In this document: in pieces, positions 7,225 through 19,454 of the stretch
Numbering within the stretch: position 1 is the first letter of the stretch
Layout: every line of letters begins with the position of its first letter
Source: CAYLZN01 sp964387935
GTDB taxonomy: Bacteria; Acidobacteriota; Vicinamibacteria; Vicinamibacterales; JAFNAJ01
Assembly (NCBI GenBank): GCA_964387935.1
Contig: CAYLZN010000070.1
Coordinates: 1 to 20,672 of the forward strand
Length of the DNA stretch: 20,672 nt
Direction: 5' to 3'
Program-made: the position numbers and the translations under genes
Notes under the pieces: model-generated
Seen by the model: the letters and a program-made list of their open reading frames with translations, nothing else
Database searches by the model: none
What the model was told of the DNA's origin: nothing

Positions 7225-7294
7225 CCTCGGGTTCTTTTGCGGGCGAGGCCGCACACCGCGCCGTCGCCCGCCGCGGGGAGCCTCGAAGCGAACG

Positions 7295-8215
7295 ATGATT
7301 TCGAAACGCTACGCGATCCTAATTGCCGACTGTGACACTGGTGTGACGCGTCGGTTCACGACGAGTCGCCGCAGTCTCTACGCCCTGCTCATTGTCCTCG
7401 GCGCCGCGGCCTGTACTCCGATGCTGCTTGGCCTCGGAGCCCGCTGGTCCGCACGCGCCGATCTGGCGCAACTCGAAGCGGCCAACCGGACACTGCGGCT
7501 CGAAAACGACAGCTACCGCGCGGTCACTGGCGAGCTGGCCCACCAGATTTCGTCGCTGCAGGGTGTCGTGGCAGAGCTCGGCGATCGCAGCGCCGTCGAT
7601 GCGGCGCAGCGAAAGGCCATGGCCGCGCTCCCGGAACTGGTCCGCAACCGCGCCATGGGCGGCGCGCGCCCGGCTGCACGTGAGGCGGTCGCTGGCGCCG
7701 CGCTGAGCTTCCCCGAGGACACCTTCGGGATCCTGCGCGACCTGCTCGGCGCGATCGAGAACCGATTGCGAGTCGTCCGCACGGACGTGCAGCGCTGGGA
7801 GGCGCTCGCGGGGGCCACGCCGTCGATCTGGCCCGTGGTCGGCTGGCTCAGCGACGGATTCGGCCGGCGAGCGGATCCCTTTACGGGTGAGGCGGCCCAG
7901 CATCAGGGCCTCGACATCTCCGCCGACAAGGGCGACCCCGTCTACGCCACGGCCAACGGCACCATCATCTCGGCAAACTACCACTCCGACTTCGGCAATC
8001 TCGTCGTCGTCGGCCACGAGTTCGGGCTGACCACGCGGTACGCTCATCTCTCACGCCTCAACGTGCATGCCGGCCAGACCGTGCAGCGCGGCGATGTGCT
8101 CGGCTTCGTGGGTTCGACCGGGCGTTCGACGGCCCCCCACCTGCACTACGAGGTCTGGGCGCACGGGCGGCCGATCAACCCGCTCAAGTTGCTGGCCGCG
8201 CAGCCCCAGCGCTGA
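7295..8215 (+). CDS. Membrane-anchored M23 family peptidoglycan endopeptidase
   Basis: A 306-aa protein with one N-terminal membrane segment (about 28-50), a heptad-rich coiled coil (about 55-105) and a C-terminal LytM/M23 domain (about 195-295). The zinc ligands are present: HQGLD (His 203, Asp 207) and HLHYE (282-286). So is the surrounding GDPVYATANGTI and RYAHLSRLNV pattern. Because the metal ligands are intact it should be an active endopeptidase cutting cross-links in the periplasm, unlike EnvC/NlpD-type activators that have lost them. The ATG at 7295 was chosen because the open frame before it encodes a non-conserved arginine-rich stretch and contains the promoter candidate. It ends 89 bp before secA, with a hairpin and the secA promoter between them. 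Confidence 0.88.
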   Translation: MISKRYAILIADCDTGVTRRFTTSRRSLYALLIVLGAAACTPMLLGLGARWSARADLAQLEAANRTLRLENDSYRAVTGELAHQISSLQGVVAELGDRSAVDAAQRKAMAALPELVRNRAMGGARPAAREAVAGAALSFPEDTFGILRDLLGAIENRLRVVRTDVQRWEALAGATPSIWPVVGWLSDGFGRRADPFTGEAAQHQGLDISADKGDPVYATANGTIISANYHSDFGNLVVVGHEFGLTTRYAHLSRLNVHAGQTVQRGDVLGFVGSTGRSTAPHLHYEVWAHGRPINPLKLLAAQPQR

Positions 8216-8223
8216 GCACGCAC

Positions 8224-8239
8224 ACGGCCGGACGGCCGT
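8224..8239 (+). terminator. Hairpin between the M23 peptidase gene and secA
   Basis: ACGGCC (8224-8229), loop GGAC, GGCCGT (8234-8239): a perfect 6-bp G:C-rich stem 9 nt after the M23 stop, followed by TTGCCTTG rather than a true T-run. It lies just before the -35 of the secA promoter. It may act as a weak terminator. Confidence 0.4.
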
Positions 8240-8243
8240 TGCC

Positions 8244-8272
8244 TTGACGCTCCCCGGAACGCCTTCTAGAAT
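8244..8272 (+). promoter_or_regulatory. Near-consensus sigma-70 type promoter of secA
   Basis: TTGACG (8244-8249), 17-nt spacer, TAGAAT (8267-8272). Each box matches five of six consensus bases at ideal spacing. The transcript would start near 8279. This is the best promoter match I found in the window and probably drives secA, guaB and the gene after it. Confidence 0.7.
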
Positions 8273-8304
8273 CGACAGATACCCTGGCCGCTTTTGGCCG
8301 GCGT

Positions 8305-11364
<3,060 letters not shown>

Positions 11365-11377
11365 GGGCCCTGCCGTC

Positions 11378-12907
<1,530 letters not shown>

Positions 12908-12909
12908 TC

Positions 12910-13467
12910 GTGCGGGCGCTGTTCCCGCTCCTGCTCGCCGCGTGCCTGGTGCTCCCCGCGCAGGCGCAGACGCGGGAGGCGCCCGAGTTCCCGCGCTTCC
13001 ACTTCGACCTCGGGAACTACACGGAGACCTGGCTCGAGCTGACCCCAGCGCCACGACCGGGTGAGACGACCAGTGCCTGCGTCCTCAACTTCACGGTGCG
13101 CTATCGCGGCAAGCCCGTCGAGGGGCCACTCGCCTCTCCCCCTCAGGCCATCGTCGTCAGGGCGGAATCGAATCCCCTGTACAACCCGCGCATCGTTCGA
13201 CACGCGGTCTTCCAGATCGGCGCCGACGGCGTGGCGGCGTGGGATGCCAGCCTCGCACTGCAGTTCTTCTCTTCGGGCGCACCGTGCGAGGACTGCGCGG
13301 TCACGGCCGACACCGTCGAGGTCACGATCGCGGTGGACGCCCTCGAGATGATCGCCGCCGCCCGCCGCGTCGAAGGCAACGCCATGGGGCTGCCCTTCAC
13401 CCTGTCCGGACCGCAGATCGAGACCCTGAGGCGTTTCGTCGAGTCCGTGCTCGGACCACAGCGCTAG
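12910..13467 (+). CDS. Small secreted protein of unknown function
   Basis: A 185-aa protein I do not recognise. It starts with a clean signal peptide (MRALFPLLLAACLVLPAQAQ, cleavage probably near AQA-Q at 19-20), so it should be exported. The mature part looks beta-rich at first and ends in a helical segment (about 137-183). Three cysteines (one in TSACVLNF, two in APCEDCAV) could form a disulfide. The GTG start at 12910 lies 2 bp after the guaB stop, with GGAG (12901-12904) inside the end of guaB, so it should be translated from the secA-guaB transcript. Its stop overlaps that of the convergent tsaE gene. Nothing in the sequence links it functionally to purine synthesis. Confidence 0.8.
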   Translation: MRALFPLLLAACLVLPAQAQTREAPEFPRFHFDLGNYTETWLELTPAPRPGETTSACVLNFTVRYRGKPVEGPLASPPQAIVVRAESNPLYNPRIVRHAVFQIGADGVAAWDASLALQFFSSGAPCEDCAVTADTVEVTIAVDALEMIAAARRVEGNAMGLPFTLSGPQIETLRRFVESVLGPQR

Positions 13468-13883
13468 GGCCGTTCCACGCGGATGCGGCGACGGGTGTCG
13501 CCCAGATCGGTCAAGGTCACGAGGATGGTGCCCGGCGGAATGTCCACGAGGCGGTCCGCCCACTCCACGGCCACCACGTCGCCACGCGACGCGAACTCTT
13601 CGAGGGCGAGATCCTCGACCTCGGCTCCCGGGTGAAGTCGATAGAGATCGACGTGCTGCAGCGTGAGCCGACCCCGGTACTCCTGGACGAGGGTGAATGT
13701 CGGGCTGCTCACCTCGTCGGGATCGACCCCGAGTCCCACCGCGAGCCCGCGCACGAACGCGGTCTTGCCCGCGCCGAGGTCGCCGTACAGGAGGATCAGC
13801 GCGCCTGGGGCGAGGCCGGAGGCGAACTCCTCCGCAAACGCCTCTGTCTCCGCCGCACTGCAGGTGTCGGTCACCTGCGTCAC
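13464..13883 (-). CDS. tsaE: tRNA threonylcarbamoyladenosine biosynthesis ATPase TsaE
   Basis: A 139-aa P-loop ATPase of the TsaE/YjeE family, which works with TsaB and TsaD to make t6A at position 37 of ANN-decoding tRNAs. Walker A is GDLGAGKT (34-41), followed by the family-typical FVRGLAVGLG and VSSPTFTLVQEY, then HVDLYRL and VVAVEWADRL. The length is near the usual 150 residues. The GTG start at 13883 overlaps the nnr stop as GTGA, so the two are translationally coupled, a pairing common in bacteria. The 3' end meets the convergent gene at a CTAG that supplies both stop codons. Confidence 0.95.
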   Translation of the reverse strand: MTQVTDTCSAAETEAFAEEFASGLAPGALILLYGDLGAGKTAFVRGLAVGLGVDPDEVSSPTFTLVQEYRGRLTLQHVDLYRLHPGAEVEDLALEEFASRGDVVAVEWADRLVDIPPGTILVTLTDLGDTRRRIRVERP

Positions 13884-15463
13884 GAGACGTCCACCTGGGG
13901 GGGCATGCGCCTGCGGGCCGTCAGCTCCTGGACGGCGTCTCCCAGGTGCGCCAGGATGTCGATGGCGGTCATGGCCTGCTCGCCTTCGTCGGCTTCTGCG
14001 AGATCACCCGCGAGCCCGTGCAGGTGAACGGCCAGGCAGGCCGCGGCCTCTGCGTCCAGCAGCTGGGCGAACCATGCCGCAATCATCCCCGTGAGGACGT
14101 CCCCGCTCCCGCCGGTCGCCATGCCGGGGTTCCCCGTGAGGTTCACGGAGACGGCACCTTCAGGGGTGGCGATGACGGTGCGGTGTCCTTTGAGCACCAC
14201 GTGGAGCTGATGGGACGTCGCAAAGTGGCGCGCGACGTCCAGCCGATTCGCCTGCACGTGAGCCACCGACGTGCCGATCAGGCGCGCCATTTCACCCGGG
14301 TGGGGGGTGATGATGACCTCCAGCCCGTCGCGGCCGCGCAGTTGGTCGGCGCGCCCTTCGAACGCGTTCAGCGCGTCGGCGTCGAGGACCAGCGGCACAC
14401 CGCTCTGATCGAGGAGCGTGCCCACGAACGCCCGGACGCCCTCGCCCTGACCGAGGCCAGGACCCACCGCGAGCACGTCCGCGCCCAGCGCCAGCACGCG
14501 ACCGGCGGCTTCCGCCGCCACGACGCCAGCGGCATCGTCGGCGAGCGGCTCGGTCATGTACTCCGGTCCCATGGCTGCGACGATCGGAAGCGCAGCCCTG
14601 GGCGTCGCCACGGTCACCAGCCCGGCGCCGGACTTGAGGGCCGCAACCGCAGCGAGGTGCGCCGCCCCCGTCTTGCCCAGGGACCCTGCGACGATGACGA
14701 CGCGGCCGTAGTCGCCCTTGTGGGACTCCGGCGTCCTCGGCTGGACGAGCTCGCGCATGGATTCGCGGGTGAGCACGCGCACACGCGGGCCGTCCACCTG
14801 GTCGATGACCGACGGCGGAATCCCGATGTCGGCCACGACGAGTTCACCGCAGCACGCCTCGGCAGGTGGCAGGATCAGCGGGATTTTCGGGGCCGCCAGC
14901 GTCACCGTCACGGAGGCCTCGATCGCGTCGCCGATGCGCTCGTGCGTGTCGGCGGACAGGCCGCTCGGCAGGTCGATGGCCACCACGGGCAGGCCGGTTC
15001 CGTTGACGTCGGCGACGACCGTCTGCAGCAGACCACCGAGCGGCTCACGCAAGCCGGTGCCGAACAGCGCGTCTACGATCAGGGCGCAGGCCGAGACCTC
15101 CGAGACGTGCAGCTCCCAGTCCTGCTCGTTCGCGATCTCGACCGGCGTCAACCCGAGGCGCGCGAGCGTCTCCAGGTTGGCGCGGGCATCGCCGCGGATT
15201 TCCGCCGTCCGGCCCAGGACGAAGACCGCCACGTCCACGCCGCGCTGGAACAGTGTTCTGGCGACGACGAAGCCGTCCCCGCCGTTGTTCCCGCGCCCGG
15301 CCAGGACGGCGACGCGACGGGAGGCCAGATCGTCGAAGTGGGCCTCGATGGCGGCGGCCACGGCGCGCCCGGCGTTCTCCATGAGCACGATCGACGGCAA
15401 CCCGAGTTCCTGGATGGTATATCGGTCGGCTTCCCGCATCTGGCTGGCGTTGAGGACTCGCAT
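13880..15463 (-). CDS. nnr: Bifunctional NAD(P)H-hydrate epimerase / ADP-dependent dehydratase
   Basis: Repairs hydrated NADH and NADPH. The N-terminal YjeF_N-type domain (about 1-215) epimerises the R and S forms and shows VLAGRGNNGGDGFVVART (glycine-rich loop 56-64) and AIDLPSGLSADT. The C-terminal ribokinase-like domain (about 225-520) dehydrates S-NAD(P)HX using ADP. It shows HKGDYGRVVIVAGS, VLDADALN, ITPHPGEMARL, and NPGMATGGSGDVLTG at 445-459 with the catalytic GSGD. At 527 aa it has the normal fused length. The ATG at 15463 is fixed by a perfect AAAGGAGG eight bases upstream. It is the first gene of a two-gene unit with tsaE. Confidence 0.96.
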   Translation of the reverse strand: MRVLNASQMREADRYTIQELGLPSIVLMENAGRAVAAAIEAHFDDLASRRVAVLAGRGNNGGDGFVVARTLFQRGVDVAVFVLGRTAEIRGDARANLETLARLGLTPVEIANEQDWELHVSEVSACALIVDALFGTGLREPLGGLLQTVVADVNGTGLPVVAIDLPSGLSADTHERIGDAIEASVTVTLAAPKIPLILPPAEACCGELVVADIGIPPSVIDQVDGPRVRVLTRESMRELVQPRTPESHKGDYGRVVIVAGSLGKTGAAHLAAVAALKSGAGLVTVATPRAALPIVAAMGPEYMTEPLADDAAGVVAAEAAGRVLALGADVLAVGPGLGQGEGVRAFVGTLLDQSGVPLVLDADALNAFEGRADQLRGRDGLEVIITPHPGEMARLIGTSVAHVQANRLDVARHFATSHQLHVVLKGHRTVIATPEGAVSVNLTGNPGMATGGSGDVLTGMIAAWFAQLLDAEAAACLAVHLHGLAGDLAEADEGEQAMTAIDILAHLGDAVQELTARRRMPPQVDVS

Positions 15464-15471
15464 GATGTGCG

Positions 15472-15479
15472 CCTCCTTT
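15472..15479 (-). promoter_or_regulatory. Strong Shine-Dalgarno sequence of nnr
   Basis: Minus-strand AAAGGAGG, fully complementary to the 16S anti-SD core, 8 nt before the ATG at 15463. Most other genes in this window have weak or absent sites, so this one stands out and settles the nnr start. Confidence 0.85.
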
Positions 15480-15493
15480 ATGCCACGAATCGG

Positions 15494-15522
15494 GGCTCGC
15501 CGGCACTGCGGCCCGGCGAGCC
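15494..15522. repeat. Perfect 10-bp inverted repeat in the nnr/aminotransferase divergent gap
   Basis: GGCTCGCCGG (15494-15503), 9-nt loop, CCGGCGAGCC (15513-15522). Both flanking genes are transcribed away from it, so it is not placed to terminate either. It lies 6 bp before the proposed -35 of the aminotransferase promoter and about 15 nt before the nnr Shine-Dalgarno. An operator, or a hairpin in the nnr leader, is possible. Confidence 0.5.
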
Positions 15523-15528
15523 GTGGCC

Positions 15529-15557
15529 TTGCCTGAGCCGCTGAGGCGGGTTACGCT
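15529..15557 (+). promoter_or_regulatory. Promoter candidate for the class IV aminotransferase gene
   Basis: TTGCCT (15529-15534), 17-nt spacer, TACGCT (15552-15557). The boxes match only partly (four and three of six), but spacing is ideal and the site is the best in the gap. Transcription near 15564 would leave a leader of about 12 nt containing GGGGG just before the ATG. Confidence 0.4.
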
Positions 15558-15575
15558 GAAGGGATTGGGGGTGGC

Positions 15576-16460
15576 ATGGCGGCAGTCGTCAGCATCAACG
15601 GGCGTCTCTGTGGCGAGAAGGACGCCGTCATTTCGGTCTTCGATCACGGGTTCCTGTTCGGCGACGGCGTCTACGAGGTCGTGCGCACCTACGGGCGCCA
15701 GGTGTTCCTGTTCGAGCCTCACCAGAAACGGCTGCGAGAATCGGCCGCCCGGATCGCCCTGCCGGTGCCCTTCTCGGACGAGGAGATGATGGCCCGCATC
15801 AGGGCCACCCTGGACGTGCTGCCGGGGCAGACGGAAGCCTACGTGCGGATCCTCCTCACGCGCGGCGTCGGCGAGTTCACCTACGACCCCGGCGCCTGTC
15901 CAGAACCCACGCTCGTGATCATCACCAAACCCCTGGCCGTACCGCCTCCCGCGGTGTACGACGAAGGCGTGGCGGTGTCGCTGGTCGATGTCGTGCGGAA
16001 CCACCCCCAGTCGGTCAGCCCGCGCATCAAGTCCAACAACCTGCTCAACAACGCGCTGGCCATGCAGGCGGCGCTCTCACGGGGCGGGTTCGAGGCGCTG
16101 ATGCGCAACCACCGCGGTGAGATCGTGGAGTGCTCGCAATCGAACTTCTTCCTGGTGCGCGAGGGCGAGGTGCTCACCCCCCCGCTCGAGGCCGGGTTGC
16201 TGGCCGGAGTGACGCGCGGATTCGTCTTCGAGCTCGGGCGCGAGCGCGGCATCCCCGTGCGGGAAGCCCACATCCACGACCACGACCTCGACACGGCGTC
16301 CGAGGCGTTCCTGACGAGCACGACGAAGGAGATCGTGCCGATCGTGCGCATCGACGACCGGCTCGTCGGCGCAGGGCGGCCGGGACCGGTCACCATCGAC
16401 CTCATCGCGGCATTCAAGCGGCACACGGCCGCGCTGGCCGGCAGTCCGATCAGCGTCTGA
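15576..16460 (+). CDS. Class IV PLP aminotransferase, D-amino-acid-transaminase-like
   Basis: A 294-aa fold-type IV PLP enzyme. It shows VFDHGFLFGDGVYEVVRTY near the start, the Schiff-base lysine at about 152 in SPRIKSNNLLNNA, and the phosphate-binding EAFLTSTTKEIVPIV and GRPGPVT near the end. The family holds branched-chain aminotransferase (IlvE), D-amino-acid transaminase (Dat) and aminodeoxychorismate lyase (PabC). The IKSNNLLNN context and the STTKEIVP / GxGRPGPVT ending look most like Dat, which would supply D-glutamate or D-alanine for peptidoglycan. Motifs alone do not exclude a branched-chain substrate, so no gene symbol is given. The ATG at 15576 follows a G-rich stretch. The stop lies 6 bp from the convergent gcvP stop, leaving no room for a terminator between them. 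Confidence 0.88.
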   Translation: MAAVVSINGRLCGEKDAVISVFDHGFLFGDGVYEVVRTYGRQVFLFEPHQKRLRESAARIALPVPFSDEEMMARIRATLDVLPGQTEAYVRILLTRGVGEFTYDPGACPEPTLVIITKPLAVPPPAVYDEGVAVSLVDVVRNHPQSVSPRIKSNNLLNNALAMQAALSRGGFEALMRNHRGEIVECSQSNFFLVREGEVLTPPLEAGLLAGVTRGFVFELGRERGIPVREAHIHDHDLDTASEAFLTSTTKEIVPIVRIDDRLVGAGRPGPVTIDLIAAFKRHTAALAGSPISV

Positions 16461-16466
16461 CTCGGA

Positions 16467-19355
16467 TCAGGCGCCCACCACCTCGCGTGCGTACGCCTCG
16501 ATCGGCACGCACGAGCAGACGAGGTGACGGTCCCCGTGCACGTTGTCGATCCGGGCCACGGCCGGCCACACCTTGTTCGCCCGGACGAACGGCAACGGGA
16601 ATGCGGCGTCCTCGCGCGAGTACGGGTGCGTCCACGAGGTCGCCGCGACCATGGCGGCGGTATGGGGCGCGTTCTTGAGCACGTTGTCCTTCGCGTCGGC
16701 CTTGCCGTCGATGACGGCCTGAATCTCGCGCCGGATCGCGATCATCGCTTCGCAGAAGCGGTCCAGTTCGTCCTTCGCCTCGCTCTCGGTCGGCTCCACC
16801 ATCAGCGTGCCTGGCACCGGGAACGACACGGTCGGCGCATGGAAGCCGAAGTCCATCAGCCGCTTGGCCACGTCGATCTCCTCGATGCCCGCCGGCTGCT
16901 TGAATGGCCGCAGATCGAAGATCAGTTCGTGCGCGACACGGCCGTTCTCCCGCGCGTACAGGACCGGGAAGTGCGGTTCGAGCCGGGCCTTCAGGTAGTT
17001 GGCGTTCAGGATCGCGTGTACCGTGGCGTCGGTCACCCCATCCGCGCCCAGCAGGCAGACGTAGGCATGTGAAATGAGCAGGATGCTGGCGCTGCCCCAC
17101 GGCGCGCCGGCAACGGCCCGGATTCCCTGCCGGCCACCGACCGGGACGAAGGGGTGCCCCGGCAGAAACGGGGCCAGGTGCGCCGCGACCCCGATGGGGC
17201 CCATGCCCGGACCGCCGCCCCCGTGCGGGATGGCGAACGTCTTGTGCAGGTTCAGGTGGCACACGTCGGCGCCAATGCGCGCAGGACTGGTGAGGCCCAC
17301 CTGCGCGTTCATGTTCGCCCCGTCCATGTAGACCTGGCCCCCGCAGGCGTGCACGATCGCGCAGACGTCCTGGATGGCATCCTCGAAGACGCCATGGGTC
17401 GATGGATACGTCACCATCAGCGCCGCGAGCGTGTCGCGGTGCTGTTCGGCCTTCGACCGCAGGTCCGCGACGTCGATGTTCCCGTGCGCGTCGCACGTCA
17501 CGACCACGACCTTCATGCCGGCCATGATGGCGCTCGCGGGATTGGTGCCGTGCGCCGAGGACGGAATGAGGACGACGTCACGGCCCGTCTGGCCGCGCGA
17601 ACGATGCCAGGCGCGAATGACGAGCAGGCCGGTGAGCTCTCCCTGGGCGCCGGAATTCGGCTGCAGCGACACCGCGGCGAAGCCGGTGATCTCACGCAGG
17701 CCTGCCTCCAGTTCCTGGAACACCTGCTGGTACCCGGCGGCCTGATCGGGCGGCGCGAACGGATGGAGGCGGCTGAACTCGGGCCACGTCACGGGCATCA
17801 TCTCGACGGCCGCGTTGAGTTTCATCGTGCACGATCCCAGCGGGATCATGGACGTGTCGAGTCCGATGTCCCGGCGCTCGAGCGTCTTCAGGTACCGCAT
17901 CATCTGCGTCTCGGAGCGGTACGAGGTGAACGTCGGGTGCGTCAGGAACGACGAGGTCCGCTGCAGCGAGCCGGGGATGCGAGGCGTGGCGTCACCGGGC
18001 GCGGGCGCAGGCGCGACCTTGCCGAGCGCGTTCGCGAACGCCTGGACAATCTGGTCGAGGTCCGCACCCGTCACGGTCTCGTCCAGTGACACGCCGATTG
18101 CGCCATCGTCGAAGTAGCGGAAGTTGATCGCGGCAGCCTCCGCAGCGCGGCGTACCGCCTGCGCCATCGGGGCCGTCGTGTCGAACTTCAACGTGTCGAA
18201 GAAGGCGCCGTTGGCTTCGCGGATGCCGAGGCCGGCCAGGGCCTCGACGAGGCGCGTGGCCTGCGTGTGAATCCGCGTGGCGATTCGCGTGAGACCCTCC
18301 GGACCGTGATACGTGGCATAGAAGCCGGCGATGTTGGCCAGGAGGGCCTGCGCCGTGCAGATGTTCGAGGTCGCCTTCTCGCGACGGATGTGCTGCTCGC
18401 GCGTCTGGAGCGACATCCGATAGGCCGGCTGGCCCTGCGCGTCGACCGAGATCCCGATGATGCGACCTGGCGCCTGGCGGACGTACGCCTCGCGGGTGGC
18501 AAAGAACGCCGCGTGCGGACCACCGTAGCCCATCGGCACCCCGAATCGCTGCGCGCTGCCGACGACCACGTCGGCCCCCATCTCTCCGGGGGGCACCAGC
18601 AGCGTCAACGCCAGCAGGTCGGTCGCCACGGCCACGAGGGCCCCGGCGGCATGCGCGGCCGCGACGGTCGCGCGCAGGTCCCACGCCCGCCCGTTGCCGT
18701 CGGGGTATTGGACGAGGGCGCCGAACACGAGGTCGTCGAACGGCATGGTGCCAGCGGGCACGACGCGCACGTCGATCCCCAGGGGCTCTCCCCGGGACCG
18801 CAGGAGCTCGATGGTGTGGGGCCAGACCGTGTCGGCCACCAGGAAGACGTTGGCCTCCGGGCCCTTGGCCGACTGCACGCGCCGCAGCATGGTCATGGCC
18901 TCGGCCGCGGCGGTCGGTTCATCGAGCAGCGAGGCGTTGGCGACCTCCATGCCCGTCAGGTCCTTGACGACCGTCTGGTAGTTCAACAGGGCTTCGAGCC
19001 GGCCCTGGGCGATTTCCGCCTGATACGGCGTGTACGGCGTGTACCAGCTCGGATTCTCGAACACCGTCCGGAGAATGACGGCCGGCGTGATGCAGTCGTA
19101 GTAGCCCAGCCCGATGTAGGAGCGGCAGACCCGGTTGCGTGCGGCGATCTGGCGCAGGCGCCCGAGGAAGGCGAACTCCGACTCGGCCGCCGGCAGCTCG
19201 AGCGGTGCATCGAGGCGGATGGCTGCCGGAATGGTCTCGGCGATCAGGTGCTCGAGGCTCGAGACCCCGACCGCTCGCAGCATGGCATCCCGGTCGCCCC
19301 CCCTGGGGCCGATGTGACGGCTGGCAAACGCATCGTGCGTGGTGTCGCGGATCAT
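16467..19355 (-). CDS. gcvP: Glycine dehydrogenase (decarboxylating), P protein
   Basis: P protein of the glycine cleavage system: it decarboxylates glycine on PLP and passes the aminomethyl group to lipoyl-GcvH. This is the single-chain form, 962 aa, matching the E. coli enzyme (957 aa) rather than the split GcvPA/GcvPB type. The N-terminal half shows FASRHIGPRGGDRDAML, SYIGLGYYDCITPAVI and SNICTAQALLANIAGFYAT. The C-terminal half has SCTMKLNAAVEM, GANMNAQVGL and the PLP lysine at about 705 in NLHKTFAIPHGGGGPGMGP. ATG 19355 gives the conserved start; an in-frame GTG at 19400 would add 15 unlike residues and neither has a strong Shine-Dalgarno. A 98-nt gap containing a hairpin separates it from gcvH, unlike the tight gcvT-gcvH junction. 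Confidence 0.97.
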   Translation of the reverse strand: MIRDTTHDAFASRHIGPRGGDRDAMLRAVGVSSLEHLIAETIPAAIRLDAPLELPAAESEFAFLGRLRQIAARNRVCRSYIGLGYYDCITPAVILRTVFENPSWYTPYTPYQAEIAQGRLEALLNYQTVVKDLTGMEVANASLLDEPTAAAEAMTMLRRVQSAKGPEANVFLVADTVWPHTIELLRSRGEPLGIDVRVVPAGTMPFDDLVFGALVQYPDGNGRAWDLRATVAAAHAAGALVAVATDLLALTLLVPPGEMGADVVVGSAQRFGVPMGYGGPHAAFFATREAYVRQAPGRIIGISVDAQGQPAYRMSLQTREQHIRREKATSNICTAQALLANIAGFYATYHGPEGLTRIATRIHTQATRLVEALAGLGIREANGAFFDTLKFDTTAPMAQAVRRAAEAAAINFRYFDDGAIGVSLDETVTGADLDQIVQAFANALGKVAPAPAPGDATPRIPGSLQRTSSFLTHPTFTSYRSETQMMRYLKTLERRDIGLDTSMIPLGSCTMKLNAAVEMMPVTWPEFSRLHPFAPPDQAAGYQQVFQELEAGLREITGFAAVSLQPNSGAQGELTGLLVIRAWHRSRGQTGRDVVLIPSSAHGTNPASAIMAGMKVVVVTCDAHGNIDVADLRSKAEQHRDTLAALMVTYPSTHGVFEDAIQDVCAIVHACGGQVYMDGANMNAQVGLTSPARIGADVCHLNLHKTFAIPHGGGGPGMGPIGVAAHLAPFLPGHPFVPVGGRQGIRAVAGAPWGSASILLISHAYVCLLGADGVTDATVHAILNANYLKARLEPHFPVLYARENGRVAHELIFDLRPFKQPAGIEEIDVAKRLMDFGFHAPTVSFPVPGTLMVEPTESEAKDELDRFCEAMIAIRREIQAVIDGKADAKDNVLKNAPHTAAMVAATSWTHPYSREDAAFPLPFVRANKVWPAVARIDNVHGDRHLVCSCVPIEAYAREVVGA

Positions 19356-19434
19356 GACGTGACTCGTTGAACGCGGCAGGAGGGCAGGGCGCGCAGGCAC
19401 CCTGGGTCCCGGACCGCGTGACCGGATGTACCGG

Positions 19435-19453
19435 CGGCCTCTCGCGGAGGCCG
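19435..19453 (-). terminator. Hairpin directly after gcvH
   Basis: A perfect 7-bp inverted repeat (plus-strand CGGCCTC 19435-19441, loop TCGCG, GAGGCCG 19447-19453) begins 1 nt past the gcvH stop codon on the minus strand. There is no T-run. It could be a partial terminator or a 3' stabiliser that sets gcvTH above gcvP. Confidence 0.4.
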
Positions 19454-19454
19454 G

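Noticed and set aside
7175..7294. An N-terminal extension of the M23 peptidase from an alternative start at 7175.
   Set aside because: The 40 extra residues are arginine/glycine-rich and lack family resemblance, and the promoter candidate lies within them.
15470..15487. Minus-strand TGGCATAAAGGAGGCG has GG-N10-GC spacing like a sigma-54 promoter before nnr.
   Set aside because: The -12 part reads AGGCG instead of TTGCW and coincides with the Shine-Dalgarno sequence 8 nt before the ATG, so there is no room for a transcript start.
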